Position numbers and translations under genes: made by a program
Part shown: piece by piece, positions 1 to 5,994 of the stretch
How positions within the stretch are numbered: position 1 is the first letter of the stretch
How the letters are laid out: each line of letters opens with the position of its first letter
Notes under the pieces: model-generated
The model's input: only the letters and a program-made list of their open reading frames with translations
Databases searched by the model: none
What the model was told of the DNA's origin: nothing
Source: Nitrospirae bacterium RIFCSPHIGHO2_01_FULL_66_17
GTDB taxonomy: Bacteria; Nitrospirota; Nitrospiria; 2-01-FULL-66-17
Length of the DNA: 5,994 bases
Assembly (NCBI GenBank): GCA_001803875.1
Contig: MHEO01000051.1
Location: 1 to 5,994, forward strand
Direction of reading: 5' to 3'

Positions 1-1
1 G

Positions 2-1513
2 CTCCCGCAGATCGCGCGCGACGAGATCGGCGCGGTCACCGGCGTCGCCACGGCGATCGCGGTCCTGTTCATCGTCATCGTTGCGCTGGCGGGGTTGGGC
101 CTCGCGGTGGTGAACGCGCTCGCTCACAACGCGTGGGGCACGTTCACGCTGGCCATGACGATCCCCATCGCGCTCGTCATGGGGCTGTACCTCAACCACT
201 GGCGCCCGGGCCGAGTCGGGGAGGTCTCGCTGATCGGCGTCCTGCTCCTGCTGGCGGCGATCGTCCTGGGGCGGCCGGTCGCGGCGTCGGCGGTGGGAAC
301 GTGGTTTGATCTCGGCCGCGAGAGCCTGATCTGGTGGCTCGCGGGCTACGGGTTTCTGGCGTCGGTCCTGCCGGTCTGGCTGCTGCTTGCGCCCCGCGAT
401 TACCTCTCCTCGTTCATGAAGGTCGGCGTGGTCGTCCTGTTGGCGGCGGGCGTGGTCGCGATGGCGCCGGAGCTGCAGATGCCGCCCACGACCGCCTTCG
501 TCGACGGCGGCGGGCCGATCATCCCGGGCACACTCTTCCCCTTCGTCTTCATCACGATCGCGTGCGGCGCGATTTCGGGGTTTCACTCGCTCATCTGCTC
601 GGGCACCACGCCCAAGATGCTCGATCGCGAGGGCCACGCGTTGGTGGGTTACGGCGCGATGCTCATGGAAAGCTTCGTCGGCGTGATGGCGCTGATCGCG
701 GCGTCGATCCTCATCCCCGGCGATTACTTTGCGATCAACACCACGCTGCCCGCGGAGCGATTGACCGCGATGGGATTTCCGCCGGTCGAGGTGGGCGAGC
801 TGTCGCAGATGGTGGAGACAAACGTCCAGGGCCGTCCCGGCGGCGCGGTCTCGCTCGCGGTAGGCATGGCGACGATCTTCGCGTCGGTCCCCGGCCTGCG
901 CGGGCTGATCGCGTACTGGTATCAGTTCGCCCTGCTGTTCGAGGCGCTCTTCATCCTCACCACGATCGACGCGGGCACGCGGGTGGCGCGGTACCTCATC
1001 CAGGACGTGGCCGGCGCGGCCCATCCACGCCTGGGCGATCTGAACTGGATGCCGGGCGCGGCGGCCGCGAGCGCGCTGGTCGTGGCGGCGTGGGGCTATC
1101 TGATCGCCAACGGCTCGATCTCCACGATCTGGCCGATGTTCGGCGCCGCCAACCAGTTGCTCGGGACGCTCGCGCTGTGCGTGGGCACCACGCTCCTCAT
1201 CAAGATGGGCAAGGCCCGCTACCTCGGCGTGACGGCAATCCCGATGGTCTTCGTCGGCACGGTGACGCTCACCGCGTCGTGGCAGCTCTACGGCCTTTTT
1301 TCGGCCAGGGCCGCCGCCGCGACGACCGCGAAAGACGCCTTCAACTTCCGGTTGGACGCCGCGCTGGTCGCGTTCGTGGCCGTGCTCGCGGTGATCATCC
1401 TCGCGGATTCCGCGCGGCAATGGTACGGCTACCTCGTCCGGAAACACCCGTACCGAACGACCGAGGTGATGGGAGCCGAGGTCTACCCCATGCCGACCGA
1501 CCCCACCCTGTGA
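2..1513 (+). CDS. cstA: Carbon starvation protein A (CstA), 5'-truncated by window edge
   Basis: Inner-membrane transporter of the CstA family. The E. coli members carry pyruvate (proton-coupled) and have been linked to peptide uptake during carbon starvation. The frame is open from base 2, so 503 C-terminal residues are visible and the start lies upstream; the TTG at 95 is an internal leucine codon. Seen: many hydrophobic helices and family-typical stretches, including NAWGTF with TIPIALVMGLYL, PVWLLLAPRDYLSSF, LFPFVFITIACGAISGFHS followed by SGTTPKML, GYGAMLMESFVG, LFEALFILTTIDAGTR and IWPMFGAANQLLGTLAL. These align, from memory, nearly collinearly with the last 500 or so of about 700 residues of E. 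coli CstA, down to the tail motif (VYPMP here). This makes it the long form with its C-terminal membrane part intact. der follows 9 bases after the TGA and may be co-transcribed. The small ybdD-type gene that often follows cstA is absent. Substrate is inferred from family only. Confidence 0.93.
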   Translation, partial: LPQIARDEIGAVTGVATAIAVLFIVIVALAGLGLAVVNALAHNAWGTFTLAMTIPIALVMGLYLNHWRPGRVGEVSLIGVLLLLAAIVLGRPVAASAVGTWFDLGRESLIWWLAGYGFLASVLPVWLLLAPRDYLSSFMKVGVVVLLAAGVVAMAPELQMPPTTAFVDGGGPIIPGTLFPFVFITIACGAISGFHSLICSGTTPKMLDREGHALVGYGAMLMESFVGVMALIAASILIPGDYFAINTTLPAERLTAMGFPPVEVGELSQMVETNVQGRPGGAVSLAVGMATIFASVPGLRGLIAYWYQFALLFEALFILTTIDAGTRVARYLIQDVAGAAHPRLGDLNWMPGAAAASALVVAAWGYLIANGSISTIWPMFGAANQLLGTLALCVGTTLLIKMGKARYLGVTAIPMVFVGTVTLTASWQLYGLFSARAAAATTAKDAFNFRLDAALVAFVAVLAVIILADSARQWYGYLVRKHPYRTTEVMGAEVYPMPTDPTL

Positions 1514-1522
1514 TCGCTTAAG

Positions 1523-2905
1523 ATGACCATCACTGCTTTGCCCCGCCCGTTCGTCGCCGTGATCGGGCGTCCCAACGTCGGCAAGTCGACGCTGTTTAAT
1601 CGCCTGGTCGGCCATCGCCTCGCGATCGTGCAAGACGAACCGGGCGTGACGCGCGATCGCAACTACCACGCGGTGGAGTACTGCGGGACGCGCTTCACGC
1701 TGATCGACACCGGCGGGATCGTCCCCGACCACGTGCCGGCCACCCCGCCCTTCTCAGGCCGGGAGGGGACGGGCGGAGGGGAACAGCTCTTGGCTCAGGT
1801 CCAGCGCCAAACCGATTTCGCGATCGAAGAGGCGGACGTGCTGATCTATATGATGGACGCCCGCGAAGGCCTGACCGGGGTCGACCTCGAAATCGCCGAG
1901 CGCCTGCGGAAGGTGACCAAGCCGGTCTGGTACGCCGTCAACAAGATCGACGGCCCCAAGCACGACGACAAGCTCTACGACTTTTACCAATTGGGCGTGG
2001 AGCGGCTCTTTCCCCTCTCCGCGGAGCACGGCTACGGCTTGGACGACCTGTTGGAGGCGGCGATCCCGAAGCGGACCGAGGCGCCCGCGGAGCCGCCGCC
2101 CGACCAGATCCCCCGGATCATCGTCCTTGGCCGACCCAACGCCGGCAAGTCCACCCTGATCAACACGGTCCTGGGCGAGGAGCGGCTCGTGACCAGCGAG
2201 GTGCCCGGCACGACCCGCGACACCATCGACACCGTGGTCGAGCGGGGGGAAAAGACCTACCGCTTCATCGATACGGCCGGCATCCGGCGGCGCGGCAAGG
2301 TCGGGCGCGGGGTGGAGCACTTCAGCGTCGCGCGCGCGCAGGACGCGCTGGCGCGGGCCGATCTCGCGCTGATCCTGATCGACGCGAGCGAGGGCGTGGT
2401 GGAGCAGGAAACCAAGATCGCGGGCGAGGCGCTCGCCGCCGGCAAGGCGTGCATCCTCCTGATCAACAAGTGGGATCTCAAGCCCCGCGGGGAAGAGGCC
2501 AAGGCCGAGTTCTCGGCCGACGTCGCGTACAAGTTTCCATTTTTAGCGCACGCCCCCGCGCTCTTCATTTCGGCGCTGAAGGGCACGGGGGTGGGGAAGA
2601 TTTTCGCGGCGATCGACGACGTCATGGCGGCGTACACCAAACGCGTGACGACGGGGGACCTCAATCGCTTCTTCGACAAGGTGATGCGGGACCATCCGCC
2701 GCCGATGTCCAAGGGCCGCAATGTGCGCCTCTATTACATCACCCAGGCCAGAATCAAACCGCCGACGTTCGTCGCGTTCAGCAACGACGCCTCGGGCCTG
2801 CCCGCGAACTACCACCGCTACCTGGAGAACGCGCTCCGCAAGCAATTCGGATTCGCGGGTACGCCGATCAAGATTGTCGTTCGAACGAGGCGGGGGAAGT
2901 CCTAG
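1523..2905 (+). CDS. der: Ribosome-assembly GTPase Der (EngA)
   Basis: Essential cytoplasmic GTPase acting in late 50S subunit maturation; 460 residues, normal for the family. Domain 1: P-loop GRPNVGKST (15-23), DTGG (62-65), NKID (140-143), SAEHG (166-170). Domain 2: GRPNAGKST (203-211), DTAG (250-253), NKWD (315-318), SALKG (350-354). A C-terminal KH-like domain runs from about 365 to the end (FFDKVMRDHPPP, GTPIKIVVRTR). All nucleotide-binding motifs are intact in both domains. Odd: domain 1 has about 15 more residues than usual between DTGG and the AIEEAD helix (Pro/Gly-rich, about 70-86). The ATG at 1523 is the first start after the in-frame cstA stop and gives the expected short leader before the P-loop. 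It lacks a convincing Shine-Dalgarno sequence (CGCTTAAG precedes it), so translation may depend on cstA termination nearby. The 3' end faces a convergent - strand gene. Confidence 0.97.
   Translation: MTITALPRPFVAVIGRPNVGKSTLFNRLVGHRLAIVQDEPGVTRDRNYHAVEYCGTRFTLIDTGGIVPDHVPATPPFSGREGTGGGEQLLAQVQRQTDFAIEEADVLIYMMDAREGLTGVDLEIAERLRKVTKPVWYAVNKIDGPKHDDKLYDFYQLGVERLFPLSAEHGYGLDDLLEAAIPKRTEAPAEPPPDQIPRIIVLGRPNAGKSTLINTVLGEERLVTSEVPGTTRDTIDTVVERGEKTYRFIDTAGIRRRGKVGRGVEHFSVARAQDALARADLALILIDASEGVVEQETKIAGEALAAGKACILLINKWDLKPRGEEAKAEFSADVAYKFPFLAHAPALFISALKGTGVGKIFAAIDDVMAAYTKRVTTGDLNRFFDKVMRDHPPPMSKGRNVRLYYITQARIKPPTFVAFSNDASGLPANYHRYLENALRKQFGFAGTPIKIVVRTRRGKS
1738..1785 (+). repeat. Probable palindromic repeat-like insert inside der
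   Basis: Segment encoding the extra residues of Der domain 1 (about 72-87, PATPPFSGREGTGGG). CCGCCC at 1745-1750 pairs with GGGCGG at 1771-1776. After one mismatch, TCTC at 1752-1755 pairs with GGGA at 1766-1769 (one G-T wobble), leaving a loop of about 10 bases. The peptide resembles the low-complexity Pro/Gly/Arg/Glu peptides that small palindromic intergenic repeats give when they land in genes. Only one copy is in this window, so repeat status is inferred; it could instead be a lineage-specific loop. Confidence 0.4.
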
Positions 2906-2972
2906 GAGCCGACTCTGGGCCGCGGCTGCCCTCCCTGGCGTCCGCGCCCGTTGTGCCTGGCCTAAACCGTTC

Positions 2973-2994
2973 GGCGGCTGTGTCTCACGCCGCC
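2973..2994. terminator. Hairpin between convergent genes, possible weak bidirectional terminator
   Basis: GGCGGC (2973-2978) pairs with GCCGCC (2989-2994). Inside, GTG (2980-2982) pairs with CAC (2986-2988) around a TCT loop, with one bulged T at 2979. That is a 9-bp stem directly after der on one side and spanning the stop codon (2985-2987) of the - strand lipoprotein gene on the other. Position suits a shared terminator, but neither strand has a proper T-run after the stem. The rest of 2906-2972 shows nothing beyond a 4-bp GGGC/GCCC stem at 2917-2931. Confidence 0.3.
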
Positions 2995-3785
2995 TTCGAA
3001 CGAACCCGGTAGTCCACGTTGTCCTGCACCCACTTCCACAGGCGATCCTGCTGGTCGATCGCCATGCCGGGCTGGAGCTGTTCCGTCCAGCCCTTCATGA
3101 CCTCCGCGTCGACGGTCCAGAGGCGGACCCGCTGGCGCGGGACGTGTTTCCGCCAGTTCTCACCGACCTTCGGATTCGCGTACGCGAGGCGGAGCGTGAG
3201 ATTCCGCGACAGGTACTCCAGCGAGCTGAGGTCGATTGCCCGGTAGGGGGCGTCCGATCCGGCCGCCGCCACGCGCCCTGCGTCCGGGACGCCGTCGCTG
3301 ACCACCATCAGGGTGATGGGGGCGAGGATCAGGTTGCGCTCCTTCGCGATCCGCGCGACCTGCTGGAAGAACGAATTGAAATCGGTCATCGTGTCGGTCG
3401 GCGGAAACCACGCCCGCAGGTCCGCCTCGATCTGTTCAATCGTCTTGCCCGCGAAATCGTGGATGGGGTGGAACGCCTTCGGTTCGTTGCGGTCCTTGCC
3501 ACCGATGGCTCCCACGAACAACTCGCGTGGCTGGGCCAGGCCGCCCAGTTGGTTGAGGTGGCCGTAGAGGTAGTGGGCCATGAACGTGAGCGCGTTATCG
3601 TAGTAGCCCGAGCCGCGGAACGAGCCGCTGGTGTCCACGCCGACGAACAAGGCGAGCCGCGGTTGGCGCGGACCCGACTGGGGGTTGCACCCCGCGACGG
3701 TCAGCGACAGGAGGAGGGCGCCGATCACCCAGGCGAATCCCGTGGCGCGTCGCGTGGCGTTTCGCCGTGCCCACCCCGCGGTCAT
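2985..3785 (-). CDS. VWA-domain-like lipoprotein, function unknown
   Basis: 266 residues. The N-terminus is a typical lipoprotein signal: Arg-rich start, hydrophobic stretch at about 17-31 (GFAWVIGALLLSLTV), then lipobox V-A-G-C with the lipidated Cys at 33. The next residue is Asn, not Asp, so no simple inner-membrane retention signal is seen. The mature part starts with a VWA-like fold: LALFVGVDTSGSF carries the metal-site motif DxSxS (Asp51, Ser53, Ser55). A Thr candidate lies at 132 or 134 (DTMTDF), and the third metal loop at 160-168 is MVVSDGVPD (Asp164). The metal-dependent adhesion site therefore looks intact, implying metal-dependent protein binding outside the cytoplasm. The C-terminal third (about 195-266) is charged and Trp-rich, with no motif I know. 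The ATG overlaps the stop of the upstream membrane-protein gene (ATGA), with AAGGTGA placed just ahead as ribosome site, so the two are likely coupled. Function beyond ligand binding is not known. Confidence 0.86.
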   Translation of the reverse strand: MTAGWARRNATRRATGFAWVIGALLLSLTVAGCNPQSGPRQPRLALFVGVDTSGSFRGSGYYDNALTFMAHYLYGHLNQLGGLAQPRELFVGAIGGKDRNEPKAFHPIHDFAGKTIEQIEADLRAWFPPTDTMTDFNSFFQQVARIAKERNLILAPITLMVVSDGVPDAGRVAAAGSDAPYRAIDLSSLEYLSRNLTLRLAYANPKVGENWRKHVPRQRVRLWTVDAEVMKGWTEQLQPGMAIDQQDRLWKWVQDNVDYRVRSKAA

Positions 3786-5014
3786 GGGTTCACCTTTTTC
3801 GGTTGCATCTGCGCGGCGGCGAGGAGCTCGCGGGTTTCCATCACGGCCTTGAGGCTCTTGAAGGGCAGGCTGAAGATCGGGCGCGCCGCGACCAGGATCA
3901 GCCCGAAGTTGACCATCGCGGCCAACACGTGCAAGGCCGGCAGCGCGAGATACTCAAGCAACTCGTCGCTCTTCTCGTGCAGCCACCCGATCTCGCGCTT
4001 GAAATCCTCGACCGGGGCGCGCCACCACGCGGGGCCCTCGACCGCCGCTTCCGCGGCCGCCGCCTCCGACACAACCATCGGTCTCCGGGAGATGAAGGCG
4101 AGCAGGGGGGGCGTGCCGAATTGTCCGAAGAGGAACCACGTCATGCCGCGGATGCCCAACCAGCCGAACGTCGCCACCGAGAGCGTGAACCCGATGCCCA
4201 ACCGGAGTTCCTCGCTGGTCTGCTGGGCGATCCACGGCGTGATCGCGTCCACCAGCTCGCGATAGAGGAACATGACCTCGAAGAACATGACGAAGAGTTC
4301 CACGAGGACCATCTGCACCAGGAACTTGATCTCGCGCGCCTTGATCGCCTCGATGAGGGCCTGGATGCAGGCGAAGCTGCCCATGATGAGGAGGAACAGG
4401 AACATCGACAGGATCGGTCCGGTGAGGATGGGAGTTTCCACGCCTGCGATATCGGCCAGGACCTCCGACACGGTCGGGAACAGCGTGTAGGTGAAGATCG
4501 TGGTCTCGATCGCGCACCAGAAAAGCAGCATGAGAAACGCGATCCACGGCACGCCGGGCTTGAAGTAGCTCGTCGTCATCTTTCCGGTCATGGTGAACGG
4601 GAGGATGAGGGCCTGACGACCCGTTTCCATGACCAGTTTCAACGCGAGGCGGACCAGCGTGAACGCCCACCCCATCGCCACGGCGGCGACGCGGAACAGG
4701 CCCACCCAGTAGAGCCAGACCGCCCGGGTCCCATCCCACCACGCCAGCACCACGGTGGAGAAAAAGTGCACCCGGTGCGACCGAAACGGCAGCGTGTAGA
4801 TCGAAAGCTGCGTGCACCACACCGCGCCCACCCAGAGCAGGACGGGAAAGAGGAGGAAGAGATACTTCCCCGCGGCGGCCCAGCCGGTGTCGGAATACAG
4901 GAAGAAGGCGAGGATCAGCTCCTGCATCCGCGGAATCCAGGCGATCGGGGCCATGAGGAACTCGACGACGGCTCTCCAGTGTTCGGGGACGATGGCGATC
5001 AGACGCTCAGACAT
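3782..5014 (-). CDS. Polytopic membrane protein of unknown function, partner of VWA lipoprotein
   Basis: 410 residues; no family recognised. Hydrophobic segments suggest about 6-8 membrane helices near 50-72, 82-93, 97-120, 156-178, 198-221, 231-251, 273-297 and 358-377. There is no cleavable signal; an amphipathic N-terminal stretch (MSERLIAIVPEHWRAVVEFL) precedes the first helix. Aromatic-rich patches (AWWDGTRAVWLYW at about 91-103) and acidic residues inside hydrophobic stretches (Glu170, Glu239, Glu246) stand out. A hydrophilic segment at about 309-356, with an Ala/Glu-rich linker (317-325) and a charged helix, separates the last helix. The C-terminus is charged (PKKVNP). The start at 5014 is chosen because AAGGAGGT sits 5 bases upstream. 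The longer TTG-started reading from 5101 would run through the likely promoter and adds a non-hydrophobic Arg-rich leader. The stop overlaps the start of the VWA lipoprotein gene, so this is the first gene of a two-gene operon. Confidence 0.85.
   Translation of the reverse strand: MSERLIAIVPEHWRAVVEFLMAPIAWIPRMQELILAFFLYSDTGWAAAGKYLFLLFPVLLWVGAVWCTQLSIYTLPFRSHRVHFFSTVVLAWWDGTRAVWLYWVGLFRVAAVAMGWAFTLVRLALKLVMETGRQALILPFTMTGKMTTSYFKPGVPWIAFLMLLFWCAIETTIFTYTLFPTVSEVLADIAGVETPILTGPILSMFLFLLIMGSFACIQALIEAIKAREIKFLVQMVLVELFVMFFEVMFLYRELVDAITPWIAQQTSEELRLGIGFTLSVATFGWLGIRGMTWFLFGQFGTPPLLAFISRRPMVVSEAAAAEAAVEGPAWWRAPVEDFKREIGWLHEKSDELLEYLALPALHVLAAMVNFGLILVAARPIFSLPFKSLKAVMETRELLAAAQMQPKKVNP
3791..3796 (-). 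promoter_or_regulatory. Ribosome binding site of the VWA lipoprotein gene
   Basis: On the - strand, AAGGTG lies 5 bases before the ATG at 3785, inside the last codons of the upstream membrane-protein gene. It supports this start and an independent or coupled initiation at the ATGA overlap. Confidence 0.6.
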
Positions 5015-5019
5015 GGGAA

Positions 5020-5026
5020 CCTCCTT
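5020..5026 (-). promoter_or_regulatory. Strong Shine-Dalgarno of the membrane-protein gene
   Basis: On the - strand AAGGAGG lies 5 bases before the ATG at 5014. It is a near-perfect anti-16S match and decides this start over the upstream TTG at 5101. Confidence 0.85.
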
Positions 5027-5073
5027 GGTTCTCCGCTCGCCCGAGACTCGGGCCCACCGAAAACCGAAGGCCA

Positions 5074-5101
5074 ACGGTAACAGGAAACCGCCATCCGTCA
5101 A
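5074..5101 (-). promoter_or_regulatory. Candidate sigma70-like promoter for the membrane protein/VWA operon
   Basis: On the - strand TTGACG (5101-5096) is followed after 16 bases by TACCGT (5079-5074). The -35 box matches 5 of 6 consensus bases; the -10 box keeps the important T1, A2 and T6. It would give a leader of roughly 50 bases before the ATG at 5014. Its -35 box coincides with the TTG of the rejected longer reading frame. It is predicted only by eye; the -10 is weak. Confidence 0.4.
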
Positions 5102-5136
5102 GCTTGCGAGGACGCGGGGGCGCGCCGGTCCGCCGC

Positions 5137-5166
5137 TTGACAGCGTCTTTCGGCATCGAGTAGGGT
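5137..5166 (+). promoter_or_regulatory. Candidate sigma70-like promoter for the efflux adaptor gene
   Basis: TTGACA (5137-5142), a perfect -35 consensus, is followed after 18 bases by TAGGGT (5161-5166), which keeps T1, A2 and T6 of the -10 box. Transcription would start near 5173 and leave a leader of about 95 bases before the ATG at 5270. The rest of the leader has no riboswitch-like structure that I can see. It contains a 10-bp palindrome GCCCCGGGGC at 5242-5251. Confidence 0.5.
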
Positions 5167-5257
5167 GGAGCGCGGTGCAGTTTCTTGCCGCATGGCGTGT
5201 TCATAGGACGTTCTGACGGGTGCTGCGCGAGACGGATCGACGCCCCGGGGCTCGTCC

Positions 5258-5264
5258 GGGAGGT
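5258..5264 (+). promoter_or_regulatory. Shine-Dalgarno of the efflux adaptor gene
   Basis: GGGAGGT ends 5 bases before the ATG at 5270 and fixes that start. Its first three G bases can pair in a short stem, CCCGG (5244-5248) with CCGGG (5256-5260). Confidence 0.75.
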
Positions 5265-5269
5265 AATCA

Positions 5270-5994
5270 ATGCGATCGCGTCGTGCCGTGGCGTGGGGCG
5301 CCTTGGCGCTTGCCGCGGTGATGAGCCTTGTGGCCGGGGGCGTGTCGGCGTGCCGGAAGGATGCCGGTCCCACGGCGCCGCAGGGCAACGGGATGCGCGG
5401 CATGCCCGTGGAGGCGGCCCACGTACGGGTCGGGACCGTGGTCGACGAGGTCGGCGCGGTCGGCTCGCTGCAGGCCAACGAGTCGGTGGTGATCCGGTCC
5501 GAGATCTCAGGCCGCATCAGTGAGGCGCCCTTCACCGAGGGGCGGGCAGTCGCGAAGGGGGACCTGCTGTTCACTCTCGACCCGGCCGAGGCTGCCGCGC
5601 AGGTGGCGCAGATCGCCGCCACCGCGGAGCTGAACCGGGCGAATCTCGATCGCGCCAAGCCGCTGCTCGATGCGCAGATGATCAGCCCCCAGGCATTCGA
5701 CCAGCTCGCCGCGAAACTCAAGGAGTCCGAGGCGAGCCTGACGCTGGCGCAGGAGCGGTTGAACAAGGCGACGATCCGCGCGCCGTTCGGTGGGCACGTG
5801 GGGCTCCGCCAGGTCAGCCCGGGCGACTACGTCCAGCCCGGTCACGTGCTGGTCAATCTCGAAGACCTCACCGCGATGAAGGTGGATTTTCGGGTCCCGG
5901 AAACCGTCATGGGCCGGGTTGCCGCCGGCCGGCCCGTGACCGTCCGGGTCGACGCGTTCCCCGGGCAGGTCTTCCGCGGCGCGATCCGCGCGAT
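5270..5994 (+). CDS. RND efflux pump periplasmic adaptor (membrane fusion protein, HlyD/AcrA type), 3'-truncated
   Basis: 241 complete codons are visible; no stop before the window end. Adaptors of this family bridge an inner-membrane RND pump and an outer-membrane channel in the periplasm. The signal peptide (about 1-27) is Arg-rich, then hydrophobic, and ends in V-S-A-C with a potential lipidated Cys28, so it is probably a lipoprotein, as AcrA and MexA are. First half of the barrel-sandwich (lipoyl-like) domain: about 60-105, with SEISGRISE, TEGRAVAKGDLLFTLD. A short alpha-helical hairpin follows at about 107-166, with the turn near AQMISPQAF. Second lipoyl half: about 167-198, with ATIRAPFGGHVGLRQVSPGDYVQPG. 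The beta-barrel domain starts at about 199 (LTAMKVDFRVPE). Seen motifs are highly typical of the family. The RND pump gene would be expected just downstream, outside the window. The substrate cannot be told (drugs, metals or other). It is divergent from the membrane protein/VWA operon. Confidence 0.93.
   Translation, partial: MRSRRAVAWGALALAAVMSLVAGGVSACRKDAGPTAPQGNGMRGMPVEAAHVRVGTVVDEVGAVGSLQANESVVIRSEISGRISEAPFTEGRAVAKGDLLFTLDPAEAAAQVAQIAATAELNRANLDRAKPLLDAQMISPQAFDQLAAKLKESEASLTLAQERLNKATIRAPFGGHVGLRQVSPGDYVQPGHVLVNLEDLTAMKVDFRVPETVMGRVAAGRPVTVRVDAFPGQVFRGAIRA

Noticed and set aside
334..1521. Overlapping + strand frame of 395 codons within cstA
   Set aside because: Out-of-frame shadow with Arg/Gly/His-rich low-complexity product; the cstA frame matches the family throughout.
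2879..3004. TTCGAACGA present at both 2880-2888 and 2995-3003, flanking the der/VWA gap
   Set aside because: The match is only 9 bases and both copies lie within coding sequence; no insertion or attachment-site structure lies between them.
2721..4265. Long + strand open frame of 514 codons opposite the VWA and membrane-protein genes
   Set aside because: It overlaps the end of der and runs antisense to two genes with coherent signal peptide, motifs and ribosome sites. Its product is Arg/Ala/Pro-rich without any domain; this is a shadow typical of GC-rich DNA.
3767..5080. Long + strand open frame of 437 codons rich in His, Glu, Arg and Asp
   Set aside because: It is antisense to the polytopic membrane protein; complementing hydrophobic codons gives such charged strings. 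No ribosome site, no family-like motif.
5015..5101. 29-residue N-terminal extension of the membrane protein from a TTG at 5101
   Set aside because: A near-perfect Shine-Dalgarno precedes the ATG at 5014, and the extension covers the probable promoter.
53..5279. Three copies of GCGATCGC (53-60, 1653-1660, 5272-5279), as in the cyanobacterial HIP1 palindrome
   Set aside because: All three lie in coding sequence. Preferred GC-rich codons, such as GCG-ATC-GC for Ala-Ile-Ala, easily make this octamer, and nothing else in the window suggests cyanobacteria.

Overview
The window is GC-rich (roughly two-thirds G+C by eye, not counted) and codes densely, with codons ending mostly in G or C. It appears to be chromosomal DNA of a Gram-negative (diderm) bacterium. 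The envelope type is inferred from a periplasmic adaptor of an RND-type efflux pump and from two proteins with lipobox signal peptides. The phylum cannot be fixed from the sequence alone. No rRNA, tRNA, CRISPR array, transposase or phage gene was seen.

Left part, + strand: the 3' three-quarters of a cstA gene (carbon starvation protein A, a pyruvate or peptide transporter; its start lies before the window) is followed after 9 bases by a complete der gene (double-domain GTPase for 50S ribosome assembly). The Der protein has about 15 extra residues in its first GTPase domain. They are encoded by a G-rich palindromic segment that looks like a small repetitive element inserted in frame.

Middle part, - strand: a two-gene unit converges on der. 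The first gene encodes a 410-residue polytopic membrane protein of no family I recognise. The second encodes a 266-residue lipoprotein with a von Willebrand factor A (VWA)-like metal-binding site. The two genes overlap by 4 bases (ATGA) and are probably translationally coupled, which suggests one membrane-anchored system. This pair is the best candidate here for something undescribed.

Right part, + strand: a divergent intergenic region of about 255 bases carries back-to-back sigma70-like promoter candidates. One serves the membrane protein/VWA operon, the other a gene for an RND efflux periplasmic adaptor (membrane fusion protein) that runs off the right edge. The 79 bases between der and the VWA gene hold only a hairpin that straddles the VWA stop codon.
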